Part shown: positions 1 to 8,149 of the stretch, piece by piece
Position numbering within the stretch: the first letter of the stretch is position 1
How the letters are laid out: each line of letters opens with the position of its first letter
Origin: JBGPYB01 sp041493035
GTDB taxonomy: Bacteria > Acidobacteriota > Vicinamibacteria > Fen-336
Direction: 5' to 3'
DNA length: 16,174 bases
NCBI GenBank assembly: GCA_041493035.1
Contig: JBGPYB010000108.1
Span: 1-16,174 of the forward strand
Translations under genes and position numbers: made by a program
The notes under the pieces: model-generated
What the model saw: the letters and a program-made list of their open reading frames with translations, nothing else
Told to the model about the DNA's origin: nothing
Database searches by the model: none

Positions 1-440
1 CGATGCACGCCACCAAGGCAGCGGTCGAGGAAGGGATCGTCCCCGGAGGCGGCGTGGCGCTGCTGCGCTGCGTGAAGGCCGTCGATGCCATCAAGGTCGA
101 GGGCGACGAAGCCGTGGGCGTCAGCATCATCAAACGCGCCCTGGAGGAGCCCTTGCGCCAGATCGTAGGCAACGCCGGCCACGAGGGAGCCGTCGTCGTG
201 GGCAAGGTTCGGGAGATGAAGACGGATGAGGGCTTCAACGCCCTGACCGAGACGTACGAGAACCTGGTCGAGGCCGGCGTCATCGACCCGACCAAGGTCG
301 TCCGCTCCGCGCTACAGAACGCCGCGTCGATCGCGTCGCTCCTGCTCACCACCGAGGCCATCGTCTGCGAGATCCCCGAAGCCAAGGGCGACAAGGGCTC
401 GCCCGGCATGGGCGGCGGCGGCGGCGGCGACATGTACTGA
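1..440 (+). CDS. groEL: Chaperonin GroEL (Hsp60), C-terminal part, 5' end outside window
   Basis: This is the last ~145 residues of the ATP-dependent cytosolic folding chaperonin, whose 14-mer encloses unfolded clients together with GroES. The visible part carries the conserved block EEGIVPGGGVALLR near its start. It continues through the second intermediate and equatorial segments (GFNALTETYENLVEAGVIDP, then TKVVRSALQNAASIASLLLTTEA), which help form the ATP pocket. The C-terminal tail is glycine-rich and ends GGGGGGDMY, whereas many GroELs end in GGM repeats; this is a common lineage variation. The stop TGA at 438-440 is followed by a strong hairpin terminator. The reading frame is open at the left edge, so the true start lies upstream, and groES is not visible here. 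Identification is secure from sequence alone. Confidence 0.97.
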   Translation, partial: MHATKAAVEEGIVPGGGVALLRCVKAVDAIKVEGDEAVGVSIIKRALEEPLRQIVGNAGHEGAVVVGKVREMKTDEGFNALTETYENLVEAGVIDPTKVVRSALQNAASIASLLLTTEAIVCEIPEAKGDKGSPGMGGGGGGDMY

Positions 441-447
441 TGCCAGA

Positions 448-477
448 CCCTTGCGCCTCCACGGGGAGGCGCAAGGG
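448..477 (+). terminator. Rho-independent-type terminator after groEL
   Basis: A perfect 13-bp inverted repeat (CCCTTGCGCCTCC / GGAGGCGCAAGGG) encloses a 4-nt loop and begins 8 nt after the groEL stop. It is followed by AGTTTCCC, so the T-run is short, as is common in GC-rich genomes. It would end the groEL transcript before the next gene. Confidence 0.8.
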
Positions 478-529
478 AGTTTCCCTGCTCGAAGGCCTGA
501 AGTGACGGCCAAGGCGGCAACGGTGCGGC

Positions 530-535
530 TAGAAT
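530..535 (+). promoter_or_regulatory. -10-like box TAGAAT just upstream of the small ORF
   Basis: TAGAAT matches the sigma-70-type -10 consensus at five of six positions and ends only 6 nt before the ATG at 542. Transcription from it would start at or next to the start codon, giving a leaderless or near-leaderless mRNA. No convincing -35 lies 16-18 bp upstream, so this rests on the -10 and its position alone. Confidence 0.4.
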
Positions 536-541
536 AGGGCC

Positions 542-784
542 ATGCCGTTGCAGTCGAGTAGAGCCGCCGGTCGTTCGCAGTGGCTGGTCCGTCGTTACAC
601 CCTGGGACAAGAGCCCGGGGCCGACCTGAGCGGCTTCACGACGGCCGAACAGCGCCTCGAGATGATGTGGCCCCTGGCTCTCGACGCCTGGAAGCTCACG
701 GGTCGGCCGCTGCCCGACTATGTCCGTGCGGCCATGCCGGTGAAACGGCGGCGCCTCGACGACCGGAATCGAGACTCGGGTTGA
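542..784 (+). CDS. Small conserved-looking protein (80 aa), upstream partner of nucleotidyltransferase
   Basis: I do not recognise a named function. The 80-residue product has a basic N-terminus, a central segment around residues 33-50 (TAEQRLEMMWPLALDAWKLT) that should be helical, and a strongly basic C-terminus (KRRRLDDRNR). There is no signal peptide and no membrane segment. Short proteins with a similar 'RL-MMWPL-LDAW' core often sit directly before nucleotidyltransferase-like genes; this is recollection, not a search. The stop TGA (782-784) overlaps the TTG start of the next gene (781-783), so the two are probably translationally coupled. No clear Shine-Dalgarno precedes the ATG, and a -10-like box ends 6 nt before it. 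It could be an antitoxin-like or regulatory partner of the enzyme, but nothing in the sequence proves this. Confidence 0.65.
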   Translation: MPLQSSRAAGRSQWLVRRYTLGQEPGADLSGFTTAEQRLEMMWPLALDAWKLTGRPLPDYVRAAMPVKRRRLDDRNRDSG

Positions 785-1233
785 ACGACGACTTTCGAGA
801 CGTCTTGTCGCTCCTTCTGGAGACGGAATCGCGTTTTCTCGTCGTGGGCGCCCACGCGCTTGCCGTTCACGGCGTGCCGCGTGCCACGGGCGACCTGGAT
901 GTCTGGATCGACCGCGATCCGGAGAATGCCGGGCGAGTTTGGAACGCTCTCGTTCGGTTCGGCGCTCCGGTGGCCGCCCTCGGGATCTCGAAGGCCGACC
1001 TGGAGACGCCTGCGACCGTCGTCCAGCTCGGCCTTCCACCCCATCGGATCGACGTTCTGACGGACATCACGGGCGTGGAGTTCTCGGCGGCGTGGCAAGA
1101 GCGCGCTTCTTCGCGCGTCGGCGTTCTGGACGTGCCCTTCCTGAGCAAGGCCCACCTCATCGCCAACAAGCGGGCCACGGGAAGACTGCGGGACCTCGCG
1201 GATATCGAAGCTCTCGAGGGCCGGGGCGACTGA
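781..1233 (+). CDS. Nucleotidyltransferase-fold protein (MNT/DUF6036/AbiEii-like)
   Basis: This 150-aa cytosolic protein has the look of a minimal nucleotidyltransferase. Residues 20-40 read as hydrophobic strand, then G-x-H-A-L-A-V-H-G, then R-A-T-G-D-L-D. D38 and D40 would be the paired metal-binding aspartates and D91 (HRIDVLTDI) the third acidic residue. The C-terminal LIANKRATGRLRDLADIEAL element (residues 127-146) is typical of the DUF6036/AbiEii-type families, which transfer nucleotides to RNA or protein and include several toxins. I chose the TTG at 781 because it overlaps the stop of the preceding gene (TTGA) and because upstream in-frame sequence is only a shadow of that gene. The substrate is unknown. 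The protein ends 24 nt before the convergent DUF1080 gene with no hairpin between them. The family-level call is reasonably sure; a toxin role is inference. Confidence 0.75.
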   Translation: MNDDFRDVLSLLLETESRFLVVGAHALAVHGVPRATGDLDVWIDRDPENAGRVWNALVRFGAPVAALGISKADLETPATVVQLGLPPHRIDVLTDITGVEFSAAWQERASSRVGVLDVPFLSKAHLIANKRATGRLRDLADIEALEGRGD

Positions 1234-1257
1234 TCGGCGTTTCGGCCTATTGCGCCC

Positions 1258-1941
1258 TCACTTCTGTGCCGTTGTCACAGCCCGCACGTAGAGGTTCTTG
1301 AACGACGCGGCCGTGGGTTTGTCGCCGTGGCAGAGTTGGAACCCGATCGGGCCCGCCAGGCGGCCCGGCTCGTCCACCACGTCCACGGTCTTGACGCCGT
1401 TCAGCCACGTCTCGATGTGGTGGCCGACGGCCCGCACGTAGTAGTGGTTCCAGTCCTCGACGTGGAGGAGCTGATCCACGCTCTCCTTCGGGTACTTGGC
1501 GATCATGCCGCGGCCGCGCTCGTCCCAGAGGCAGCCCCAGTAGCCGTCTCCCATGTCCACCTGATAGCCAGGCACGTCGTCGAAGCTCGTGGGGGCGATG
1601 CGGATGCAGATACCACTGTTGTTGCCCACCAGCTTCACGTCGGCGTGGAACTCGCAATCGCCGTAGTCGGCGCGCTCGGTGTAGAGGTAGTGGTGCTCCT
1701 TTCCGCCGGGTGTCGAACCGACGAGCAGACCCGCCTCGGCCTTCCAGAACTCGGGCTGATACTTGAACCCGGCCAGGTCCTTGCCGTTGAACAGCGCCGT
1801 CCAGCCACGGCTCGCCGGCCGACCGAGCTTGTCCAGCTTTGCTCCCTGGGGTGGGTGAGGATCGGTGGCGGGAGCGCCCGCGAAGAGCAGAGCCAGACCG
1901 GTTGCGGGGCCGAGTGTCCGAAGTATCGAGCCGATCGGCAT
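1258..1941 (-). CDS. Secreted DUF1080 / 3-keto-disaccharide hydrolase family protein
   Basis: This 227-residue protein has an N-terminal hydrophobic segment (about residues 8-25) consistent with a signal peptide, then a single jelly-roll domain of the DUF1080 family (Pfam PF06439, now named 3-keto-disaccharide hydrolase). Family landmarks are WTALFNGKDLAGF (47-59), NNSGICIR (107-114), GYQVDM (125-130), GPIGFQ (197-202) and the closing strand FKNLYVR. Characterised relatives hydrolyse 3-keto-glycosides or bind sugars. An ORF reading upstream to 2211 exists, but the start at 1941 is preferred because AGGAGG lies 4 nt before it and a signal peptide follows it directly. It is last in the minus-strand sugar operon, 17 nt after the oxidoreductase gene, which fits oxidation followed by cleavage. 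The family is sure; the exact substrate is not visible. Confidence 0.88.
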   Translation of the reverse strand: MPIGSILRTLGPATGLALLFAGAPATDPHPPQGAKLDKLGRPASRGWTALFNGKDLAGFKYQPEFWKAEAGLLVGSTPGGKEHHYLYTERADYGDCEFHADVKLVGNNSGICIRIAPTSFDDVPGYQVDMGDGYWGCLWDERGRGMIAKYPKESVDQLLHVEDWNHYYVRAVGHHIETWLNGVKTVDVVDEPGRLAGPIGFQLCHGDKPTAASFKNLYVRAVTTAQK

Positions 1942-1945
1942 GGAG

Positions 1946-1951
1946 CCTCCT
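1946..1951 (-). promoter_or_regulatory. Shine-Dalgarno AGGAGG fixing the DUF1080 start
   Basis: On the minus strand AGGAGG is followed by CTCC and then ATG at 1941. This strong site selects the internal ATG over the longer upstream ORF that overlaps the oxidoreductase gene. Confidence 0.75.
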
Positions 1952-1958
1952 ATTTGCG

Positions 1959-3005
1959 TCAGGGATTGGGCGGCGGCGGCGTGACGGGCGGAGCTTGCGC
2001 GGCGCGGAAGCTGACAGTCCCGACCTCGACGCGGCGTCCCGACCGGAATGACTCGATCGACGCCAGCGCCAACTCCAGCGCTCGACGGCCGGCCTGGGCG
2101 TGGACGGGCGGCGGCTGGCCGGCCTTGAACGCCGCCAGCAACGCGTCCACGTGCTTGTCGAACGTGGCGTAGAAGCTGCGGTCGACGTCGTTGAAGTACC
2201 CCGCTTGCCACACCTCCGCCGTCTCACGGTCGTGAGGGCTGAAGGTGTAGCGCCGAACGGTGTCCTCGATGAGCACGCGCCCTCGTGTCCCGTTTACCTC
2301 GACCAGATGAGTGTCGGGATAGGAATAGCCCGTGTCGTACGAGCCGACCAGGCTCCCCACGGCGCCGCTCGCGAACTGAAGCGCGATCGCCATGGTCCGG
2401 AAGAATCCGGCGGACGTCCGGTCGGTCATCTGCGCCATCACCGACACGATGGGCCCGCACAGCAGCTCGAGCATGTCGAAGCCGTGGCACTGGGTCTCGA
2501 TCAGGTTGTTGAACGGGTGGGACAGCCCGCCTCCGCCGCCGAAGCGCCATGTGGCGAAGGTCGCGTCCCCCAGCCGACCGCTCGCGATATCGCGATAGGC
2601 CAGGGCCACCGGCTGGGCGTAGTGGTGGTTGAAGTTGATGGCAAAGAAGAGGCTTCGCTGCGCCGCTTCCGCGAGGAGCGTGTCGGCCTCGGCGATGTCG
2701 AACACGAAGGGCTTTTCGACGAAGAGGGGGTAGCCAGCCCGGATCACCTCGAGGGTGGGGGAGAAGTGTTCCTGGTTTCCCAGGCAGAGCCAGACCATGT
2801 GGGGACGCTCGGCGTCCAGCATTGTCCGGATGTCGGTGTAGCCGCGCACACCGTACTCCGCAGCGCGCGCGGCGGTCTTCTCGGGGTTGCGGCCGCAGAG
2901 TGCGGCGAACTCGACGTCCTTGCGCTGCGAGAGGATGCGGGCGTGCTCTCGTCCCCAGCCACCCGCGCCCACGAGGACGACCTTCACCGCCCCGCCGCCG
3001 CTCAT
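1959..3005 (-). CDS. Gfo/Idh/MocA family NAD(P)-dependent oxidoreductase
   Basis: This 348-aa cytosolic dehydrogenase acts on a sugar, sugar derivative or cyclitol. The N-terminal Rossmann fold carries the dinucleotide loop V-G-A-G-G-W-G (residues 12-18). The family EKP motif is at 97-99 (FVEKPF), with the lysine predicted to be catalytic. The C-terminal alpha/beta substrate domain contains QCHGFDML (172-179), with H174 as the likely acid/base. Length is normal for the family. The protein ends in an odd proline-rich tail (APPVTPPPPNP). No signal peptide is present. Its ATG overlaps the permease stop by 4 nt (ATGA), so it is translated with the transporter. Next to a DUF1080 protein it could oxidise a glycoside or sugar at C3, as in 3-keto-glucoside pathways; an inositol-type dehydrogenase is the main alternative. 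Confidence 0.93.
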   Translation of the reverse strand: MSGGGAVKVVLVGAGGWGREHARILSQRKDVEFAALCGRNPEKTAARAAEYGVRGYTDIRTMLDAERPHMVWLCLGNQEHFSPTLEVIRAGYPLFVEKPFVFDIAEADTLLAEAAQRSLFFAINFNHHYAQPVALAYRDIASGRLGDATFATWRFGGGGGLSHPFNNLIETQCHGFDMLELLCGPIVSVMAQMTDRTSAGFFRTMAIALQFASGAVGSLVGSYDTGYSYPDTHLVEVNGTRGRVLIEDTVRRYTFSPHDRETAEVWQAGYFNDVDRSFYATFDKHVDALLAAFKAGQPPPVHAQAGRRALELALASIESFRSGRRVEVGTVSFRAAQAPPVTPPPPNP

Positions 3006-4068
3006 GCCGCCGCCGGCGGTGGGCCCGCGGCCAGGAGGCCCGCGCGTCGCGTCCGGCGCTTCGACTGGACCATATGGGCCACCTGATCGAGGATGACGGC
3101 AACGAGGATCACGGCCCCGATGATGATGAAGGTCCAGTTATTGTCGAGCCGGAAGGTGCGCCGCGCACCATTCGCGTCGCGATACACCCACTGGAACATG
3201 TTGATGCCGTTGTCGATCACCCGCATGATGCACGAGCCGATGATGGAGCCGAGCACGGTGCCTTCACCGCCGCGCAGCGAGACGCCTCCGAGCACCGCCG
3301 CCGCGATCGCGTAAAGCTCGTACGCGATGCCGACCTGCTGCGACATCTGTCCGATGTAGGCGGCGTAGCAGACGCCGGCCACGCCTCCCGAGAACGAGGA
3401 GATGACGTAGGTCAGCGTCTCGACCCGCCGCACGGGTATGCCGGAGTACTCGGCCGCCTCGCGGTTGCCGCCGATCGCGTAGACGTAGCGTCCGAAGACA
3501 GTGAAGTGCAACAGGTAGGCGGCGACCACGGCGACGAGAACGAGGACGAGGAACGGGTAGGGCAGGACCGGGCTCCCTTGGGACCCGAAGAGCCCACCGT
3601 TCGCGAACCCCGCGAGGGGAACGTCTCCCAGGCTGAGGGTTCCGCCGCGGACGATGGTCTGGGACACTCCGCGCAGCAGCAGCATCCCGCCGAGGGTCAC
3701 GATGAAGGGCTGCAGGTTGAGGCGCGTGATCAGGAGGCCTTGGACCAGTCCTGCCAGGCCGGCCGCGGCGAGAGCGATCGGGATGCCGATCCAGAGCGAG
3801 TACCCGAGGCCTCCGGCCGCCGGATTGTCGGGGTAGAACTGTCCCGAGACCCTCGCGATCAACACGCCGGTCAAGCCGATCACGGATCCGATCGAAAGAT
3901 CGATGCCCCCCGTGATGATCACGAACGAGATGCCGATGGCGAAGATCCCGAGCATCGAGATCTGGCGCGTGGTGTTGACCACGTTCGAGGCGCCGAGGAA
4001 GTCGTGGTTGGTGGCCCAGAGACCCAGGCACAGGAGCACGAGGGCCACGAACATCCCCAGCTCGCGTC

Positions 4069-4072
<4 letters not shown>
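3002..4072 (-). CDS. Sugar ABC transporter permease, RbsC-like (carbohydrate uptake 2 family)
   Basis: This 356-residue inner-membrane permease of the ribose/galactose/xylose type would dimerise with the double ATPase encoded upstream. It shows about ten hydrophobic segments starting at residues 8-21. The family signature GIDLSIGSVIGLTGV lies in the second to third helix region, and the cytoplasmic coupling loop reads AIGGNREAAEYSGIPV. A later helix reads VLGGVSLRGGEGTVLGSIIG. A hydrophilic stretch (VYRDANGARRTFRLDNN) precedes the last helix, and the protein ends in an Arg-rich then Ala/Pro-rich tail. The start overlaps the ATPase stop by 4 nt and the stop overlaps the oxidoreductase start by 4 nt. 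No second permease gene is present, as expected for an RbsC homodimer. The specific sugar cannot be read from sequence. Confidence 0.94.
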
Positions 4073-5594
<1,522 letters not shown>

Positions 5595-5607
<13 letters not shown>

Positions 5608-6584
5608 TCGGCGAGACGCTTCTCGAAATCCCCGAGGGTGTCCTTGTCGATGACCTCGACGCCGGTATTCTCGATGCCGTCCTTCGGGATCTCGGCACGC
5701 GCCTTGTCGAAGTCCGTGGCCAGACGGTGCATCCACTTGGCGCATCGATACCCCATCTCGAACGGGTGCTGCACGACGGTGCCTGCGATCGTCCCGTCCC
5801 GGATCCCCTTGAGGGTGCCGTCTTCCTCGTCGAAGACCGCCGCCACGACCTTGCTGCGCTTGCCGGTACCCTCGAGGGCCGCCGCGATGGCGGGTCCGTT
5901 GTAGGACCAGAGGCCGCAGACCAGGCGGACGTCGGGGCGGGCGTTCAGGATGTCCTCGACGTTCCCGCGCGCCTTCGCCCGGTCGGTCTGGTCTTCGCGC
6001 TTCTCGACGATCTCGATGCCGTGCCCCGCGATCGCGTCCGACACTCCCTTGAGGCGCTGGGTCGCGTTGTCGGCCGAGAAGAAGCCCACGAACACCGCCA
6101 TCTTCCCGCCGTTCGGCAGGAGCTGCACGATTCGCTCTCCCAGCCTCTTGCCCGCCTCGTAGTTGATCGTGCCGACGTACAGCAGTCGCTTCGACTCCGC
6201 CGCGTCGGAGTCGAACGTGATGAGCCGCGTCTTCTGCGCGGTGCGGTTCAGGACCGAGACCTGGTCCTTGGGTGCGATGACGCTAACCGCGATGGCGTCG
6301 TAGCCCTGGCTGACGAGGTTCTCGAGGATCTGGTTCTGTTCCTCGGTCTTGCCGTTGGGCGGCATCTTGATGTCGACCTGGACCTTGCCCTCGGCCTCGT
6401 ACTTGTGGACACCGTTCCCCGCGATCTTCCAGAACTCGGCGGTGTTGTTGGTCACGAAGGCCAGCTTGACGACCTTCGCCGATTCGTCTCCGCCGCGCTG
6501 GCATCCGCCGGCCAGAACGAGGGCGGCGAGGGCGATGGCCGCCGGTGCCACACGACGGCATCTCAGAACGCTCTCGGTCTTCAT
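5595..6584 (-). CDS. Sugar ABC transporter substrate-binding lipoprotein, RbsB-like
   Basis: This 329-residue solute-binding protein is the first gene of the sugar operon. The N-terminus has basic residues, a hydrophobic stretch (AAIALAALVLAGG) and C28 in a lipobox-like LAGGC, so it is probably anchored to the outer face of the cytoplasmic membrane. The mature part is a periplasmic-binding fold of the ribose/galactose type (KLAFVTNNTAEFWKIAGNGV, then EEQNQILENLVSQGYDAIAV). A conserved ligand-contacting region follows (LITFDSDA, then YVGTINYEAGKRLG). The C-terminal half contains VVAAVFDEEDGTLKGIRDG and AGTVVQHPFEMGY, which line the hinge and pocket in this family. GGAGGG lies 7 nt before the ATG. 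It is preceded by a recognisable promoter at 6621-6649. The ligand is unknown. Confidence 0.94.
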
Positions 6585-6620
6585 CAGGAGGCCCTCCGCC
6601 TTTTCCGCTGTTGCTGCCGG

Positions 6621-6649
6621 ATTCTAGTCGGACCTCGCGAAGGCGTCCA
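6621..6649 (-). promoter_or_regulatory. Sigma-70-type promoter of the sugar operon
   Basis: On the minus strand TGGACG (6649-6644, four of six match TTGACA) and TAGAAT (6626-6621, five of six match TATAAT) are separated by exactly 17 bp. Transcription would begin near 6614, giving a leader of about 30 nt that contains the GGAGGG ribosome site of the binding-protein gene. Confidence 0.6.
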
Positions 6650-6667
6650 CACCCCTCGACCTCGTGT

Positions 6668-6673
6668 TAGTCT
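6668..6673 (+). promoter_or_regulatory. -10-like box TAGTCT upstream of the isomerase gene
   Basis: TAGTCT fits the TANNNT pattern and lies 40 nt before the ATG at 6714. A weak TCCACA -35-like element is 16 bp upstream. It would be divergent from, and partly overlap, the sugar operon promoter, suggesting joint control. Weak support. Confidence 0.3.
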
Positions 6674-6713
6674 CCTCCCGGGTGAGAGCGGCCTGGCCGC
6701 CAGGGGGTTGACG

Positions 6714-7649
6714 ATGTCCGCGAACGATGTCTCCAGACGATCCTTTCTCGGCCGGACGGTCGCCGGGACGCTGGCCGCCACAGCGTCCCCCTGGCTGCGC
6801 GGCGCGGCGGCTGGTTCCGCCGTGTCGAGCCTGCTCGATCACCTCGGCGTGGCGCTCTTCACCGTCCGGGAGCAGATGAAGACGGACCCCGCCGGGACGC
6901 TGAAGGGCATCGCGGATCTGGGCTACGGGTATGTCGAGAGCGCTCTCCTCCCTTCGCTGGGCCCGGCGGCGAGAGCTGCGGGCGTCAAGCAGGCGAGTGC
7001 CTACGCGCCGACGTACCTGGTCACGGGGAATCGCACGGCCTGGGCGTCCCAGCAGCCGCCGCCTCTGCCCGAAAGCTTCGACTGGGCCAAGGCCGTCGAG
7101 GAAGCGAAGGCGCAAGGGCTCCGGTACCTCGTCATCGTCTATCTACAAAAGGCTGAGCGCGGTGGGCTCGACGTCTACCGTACGCTCGCGAAGGGCCTCG
7201 CCAAGGCGGGGGAGACCTGCCGCAAAGCGGGCCTGGGGCTGGCCTACCATCCCCATGCCTTCGAGTACGAGGCCATCGACGGAACACGGCCCATCGATCT
7301 GGTGTTGAAGGAGACGCCGAAGGATCTGCTGGGCCTCGAGCTGGACGCATTCTGGGCGAGCATCGCCGGCGTCGATCCCATCAAGATGCTGGAAACCTAC
7401 ACCGGACGAGTTCCCCTCGTGCATCTCAAGGACTTGGCGAAGGGGACGCCGGTGCAATACGACGAAGGCAAGGTCCCGAAGGAGGCGTTCAAGGAGATCG
7501 GCCAAGGGTCGGTGGACTGGGCCAAGTTCCTCCCGGCGGCCAAGACGGCCGGCGTCCAGTACTTCTACGTCGAGCAGGACTATTGCGTAGGCAGTCCCTT
7601 TGACAGCCTGCGACAGAGCCGCGAGGCCCTGGCCCGGCTGGCTGGCTGA
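6714..7649 (+). CDS. Tat-exported sugar phosphate isomerase/epimerase-type TIM-barrel protein
   Basis: This 311-aa protein begins with a twin-arginine signal (SRRSFLG at 7-13, then an alanine-rich h-region to about residue 34), so it should be exported folded, probably with its metal. The rest is an AP-endonuclease-2/xylose-isomerase-like TIM barrel. Probable metal or catalytic residues are E75 (YVES), H179 and H181 with E184 (YHPHAFEY), D211 (ELDAFW), H237 (VHLKD) and E287 (VEQD). Members isomerise, epimerise or dehydrate sugars and keto-sugars. The ATG at 6714 is chosen because a G-rich ribosome-site-like stretch (CAGGGGG) precedes it and it leads straight into the Tat motif. It diverges from the sugar operon across 129 bp. 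A role on a 3-keto-sugar is inference from context. Confidence 0.88.
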   Translation: MSANDVSRRSFLGRTVAGTLAATASPWLRGAAAGSAVSSLLDHLGVALFTVREQMKTDPAGTLKGIADLGYGYVESALLPSLGPAARAAGVKQASAYAPTYLVTGNRTAWASQQPPPLPESFDWAKAVEEAKAQGLRYLVIVYLQKAERGGLDVYRTLAKGLAKAGETCRKAGLGLAYHPHAFEYEAIDGTRPIDLVLKETPKDLLGLELDAFWASIAGVDPIKMLETYTGRVPLVHLKDLAKGTPVQYDEGKVPKEAFKEIGQGSVDWAKFLPAAKTAGVQYFYVEQDYCVGSPFDSLRQSREALARLAG

Positions 7650-7666
7650 CATCTTCCGGGGACCGC

Positions 7667-8149
7667 GTGGCGAAGGGAAGCCCGGAGATCTGGCGAGCGG
7701 GGACCGAAGACCTCGAGTTGCTGGTGCCGCTCTTCGACGCCTACCGGCAGTTCTACGGCCTCGCCGCCGATCCGGCGCTCTGCCGCAGCTTCCTCCGCGA
7801 CCGCATCGGCCGCGATGAAGCGGTCGTCTTCATGGCCGGCGTCCGCGGACGGGAGGGATGGGGCTTCACGCAGCTCTTCCCGACGTTCTCCTCGCTCCAC
7901 GCGCGACCCATCTGGGTCCTGTACGACCTCTTCGTGGCGCCGGCCGCTCGGCAAGAGGGGATCGGTCGTCTATTGATGAATCGCGCCCGAGACCACGCCG
8001 TAGAGAGTGGAGCCGCGTCCATCGTTCTGTCGACCGCGAAGACCAACACGATCGGCCAGGCGCTCTACGAATCCCTGGGCTACGTCCGGGACCAGGAGTT
8101 CCTGAACTACGAGCTCTTCCTCCCCGCGACCAAAGAGCCGCCGAGCTAA
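7667..8149 (+). CDS. GNAT family N-acetyltransferase
   Basis: This 160-residue cytosolic acyltransferase uses acetyl-CoA. The GNAT fold is complete: an N-terminal strand-helix region (EIWRAGTEDLELLVPLFDAYRQFYG), the central strand WVLYDLFVAPAARQEGIGRLLM (83-104) with the pyrophosphate-binding R-Q-E-G-I-G loop (95-100), then a C-terminal QALYESLGYV (131-140) and a final strand. The start is a GTG 17 nt after the isomerase stop, so the two genes are probably cotranscribed. The stop overlaps the stop of the convergent kinase gene by 3 nt, with no hairpin between. The acceptor substrate (small molecule, amino group or protein) cannot be told from sequence, and a link to the sugar pathway is only positional. 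Confidence 0.88.
   Translation: MAKGSPEIWRAGTEDLELLVPLFDAYRQFYGLAADPALCRSFLRDRIGRDEAVVFMAGVRGREGWGFTQLFPTFSSLHARPIWVLYDLFVAPAARQEGIGRLLMNRARDHAVESGAASIVLSTAKTNTIGQALYESLGYVRDQEFLNYELFLPATKEPPS

Noticed and set aside
580..780. Upstream extension of the nucleotidyltransferase to 580
   Set aside because: These codons are an out-of-frame shadow of the 80-aa gene; the TTG at 781 overlaps that gene's stop and gives the expected domain length.
1942..2211. Longer N-terminus for the DUF1080 protein starting at 2211
   Set aside because: It overlaps the oxidoreductase coding region, whereas the ATG at 1941 has AGGAGG upstream and starts a signal peptide.
2100..3086. Plus-strand open frame (328 codons) opposite the Gfo/Idh/MocA gene
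   Set aside because: The minus strand carries the Rossmann and EKP motifs; the antisense product has no coherent fold features.
5608..5745. Longer N-terminus for the sugar ABC ATPase starting at 5745
   Set aside because: The extra 46 codons lie inside the binding-protein gene, are Arg-rich without similarity to the family, and would make the ATPase unusually long.
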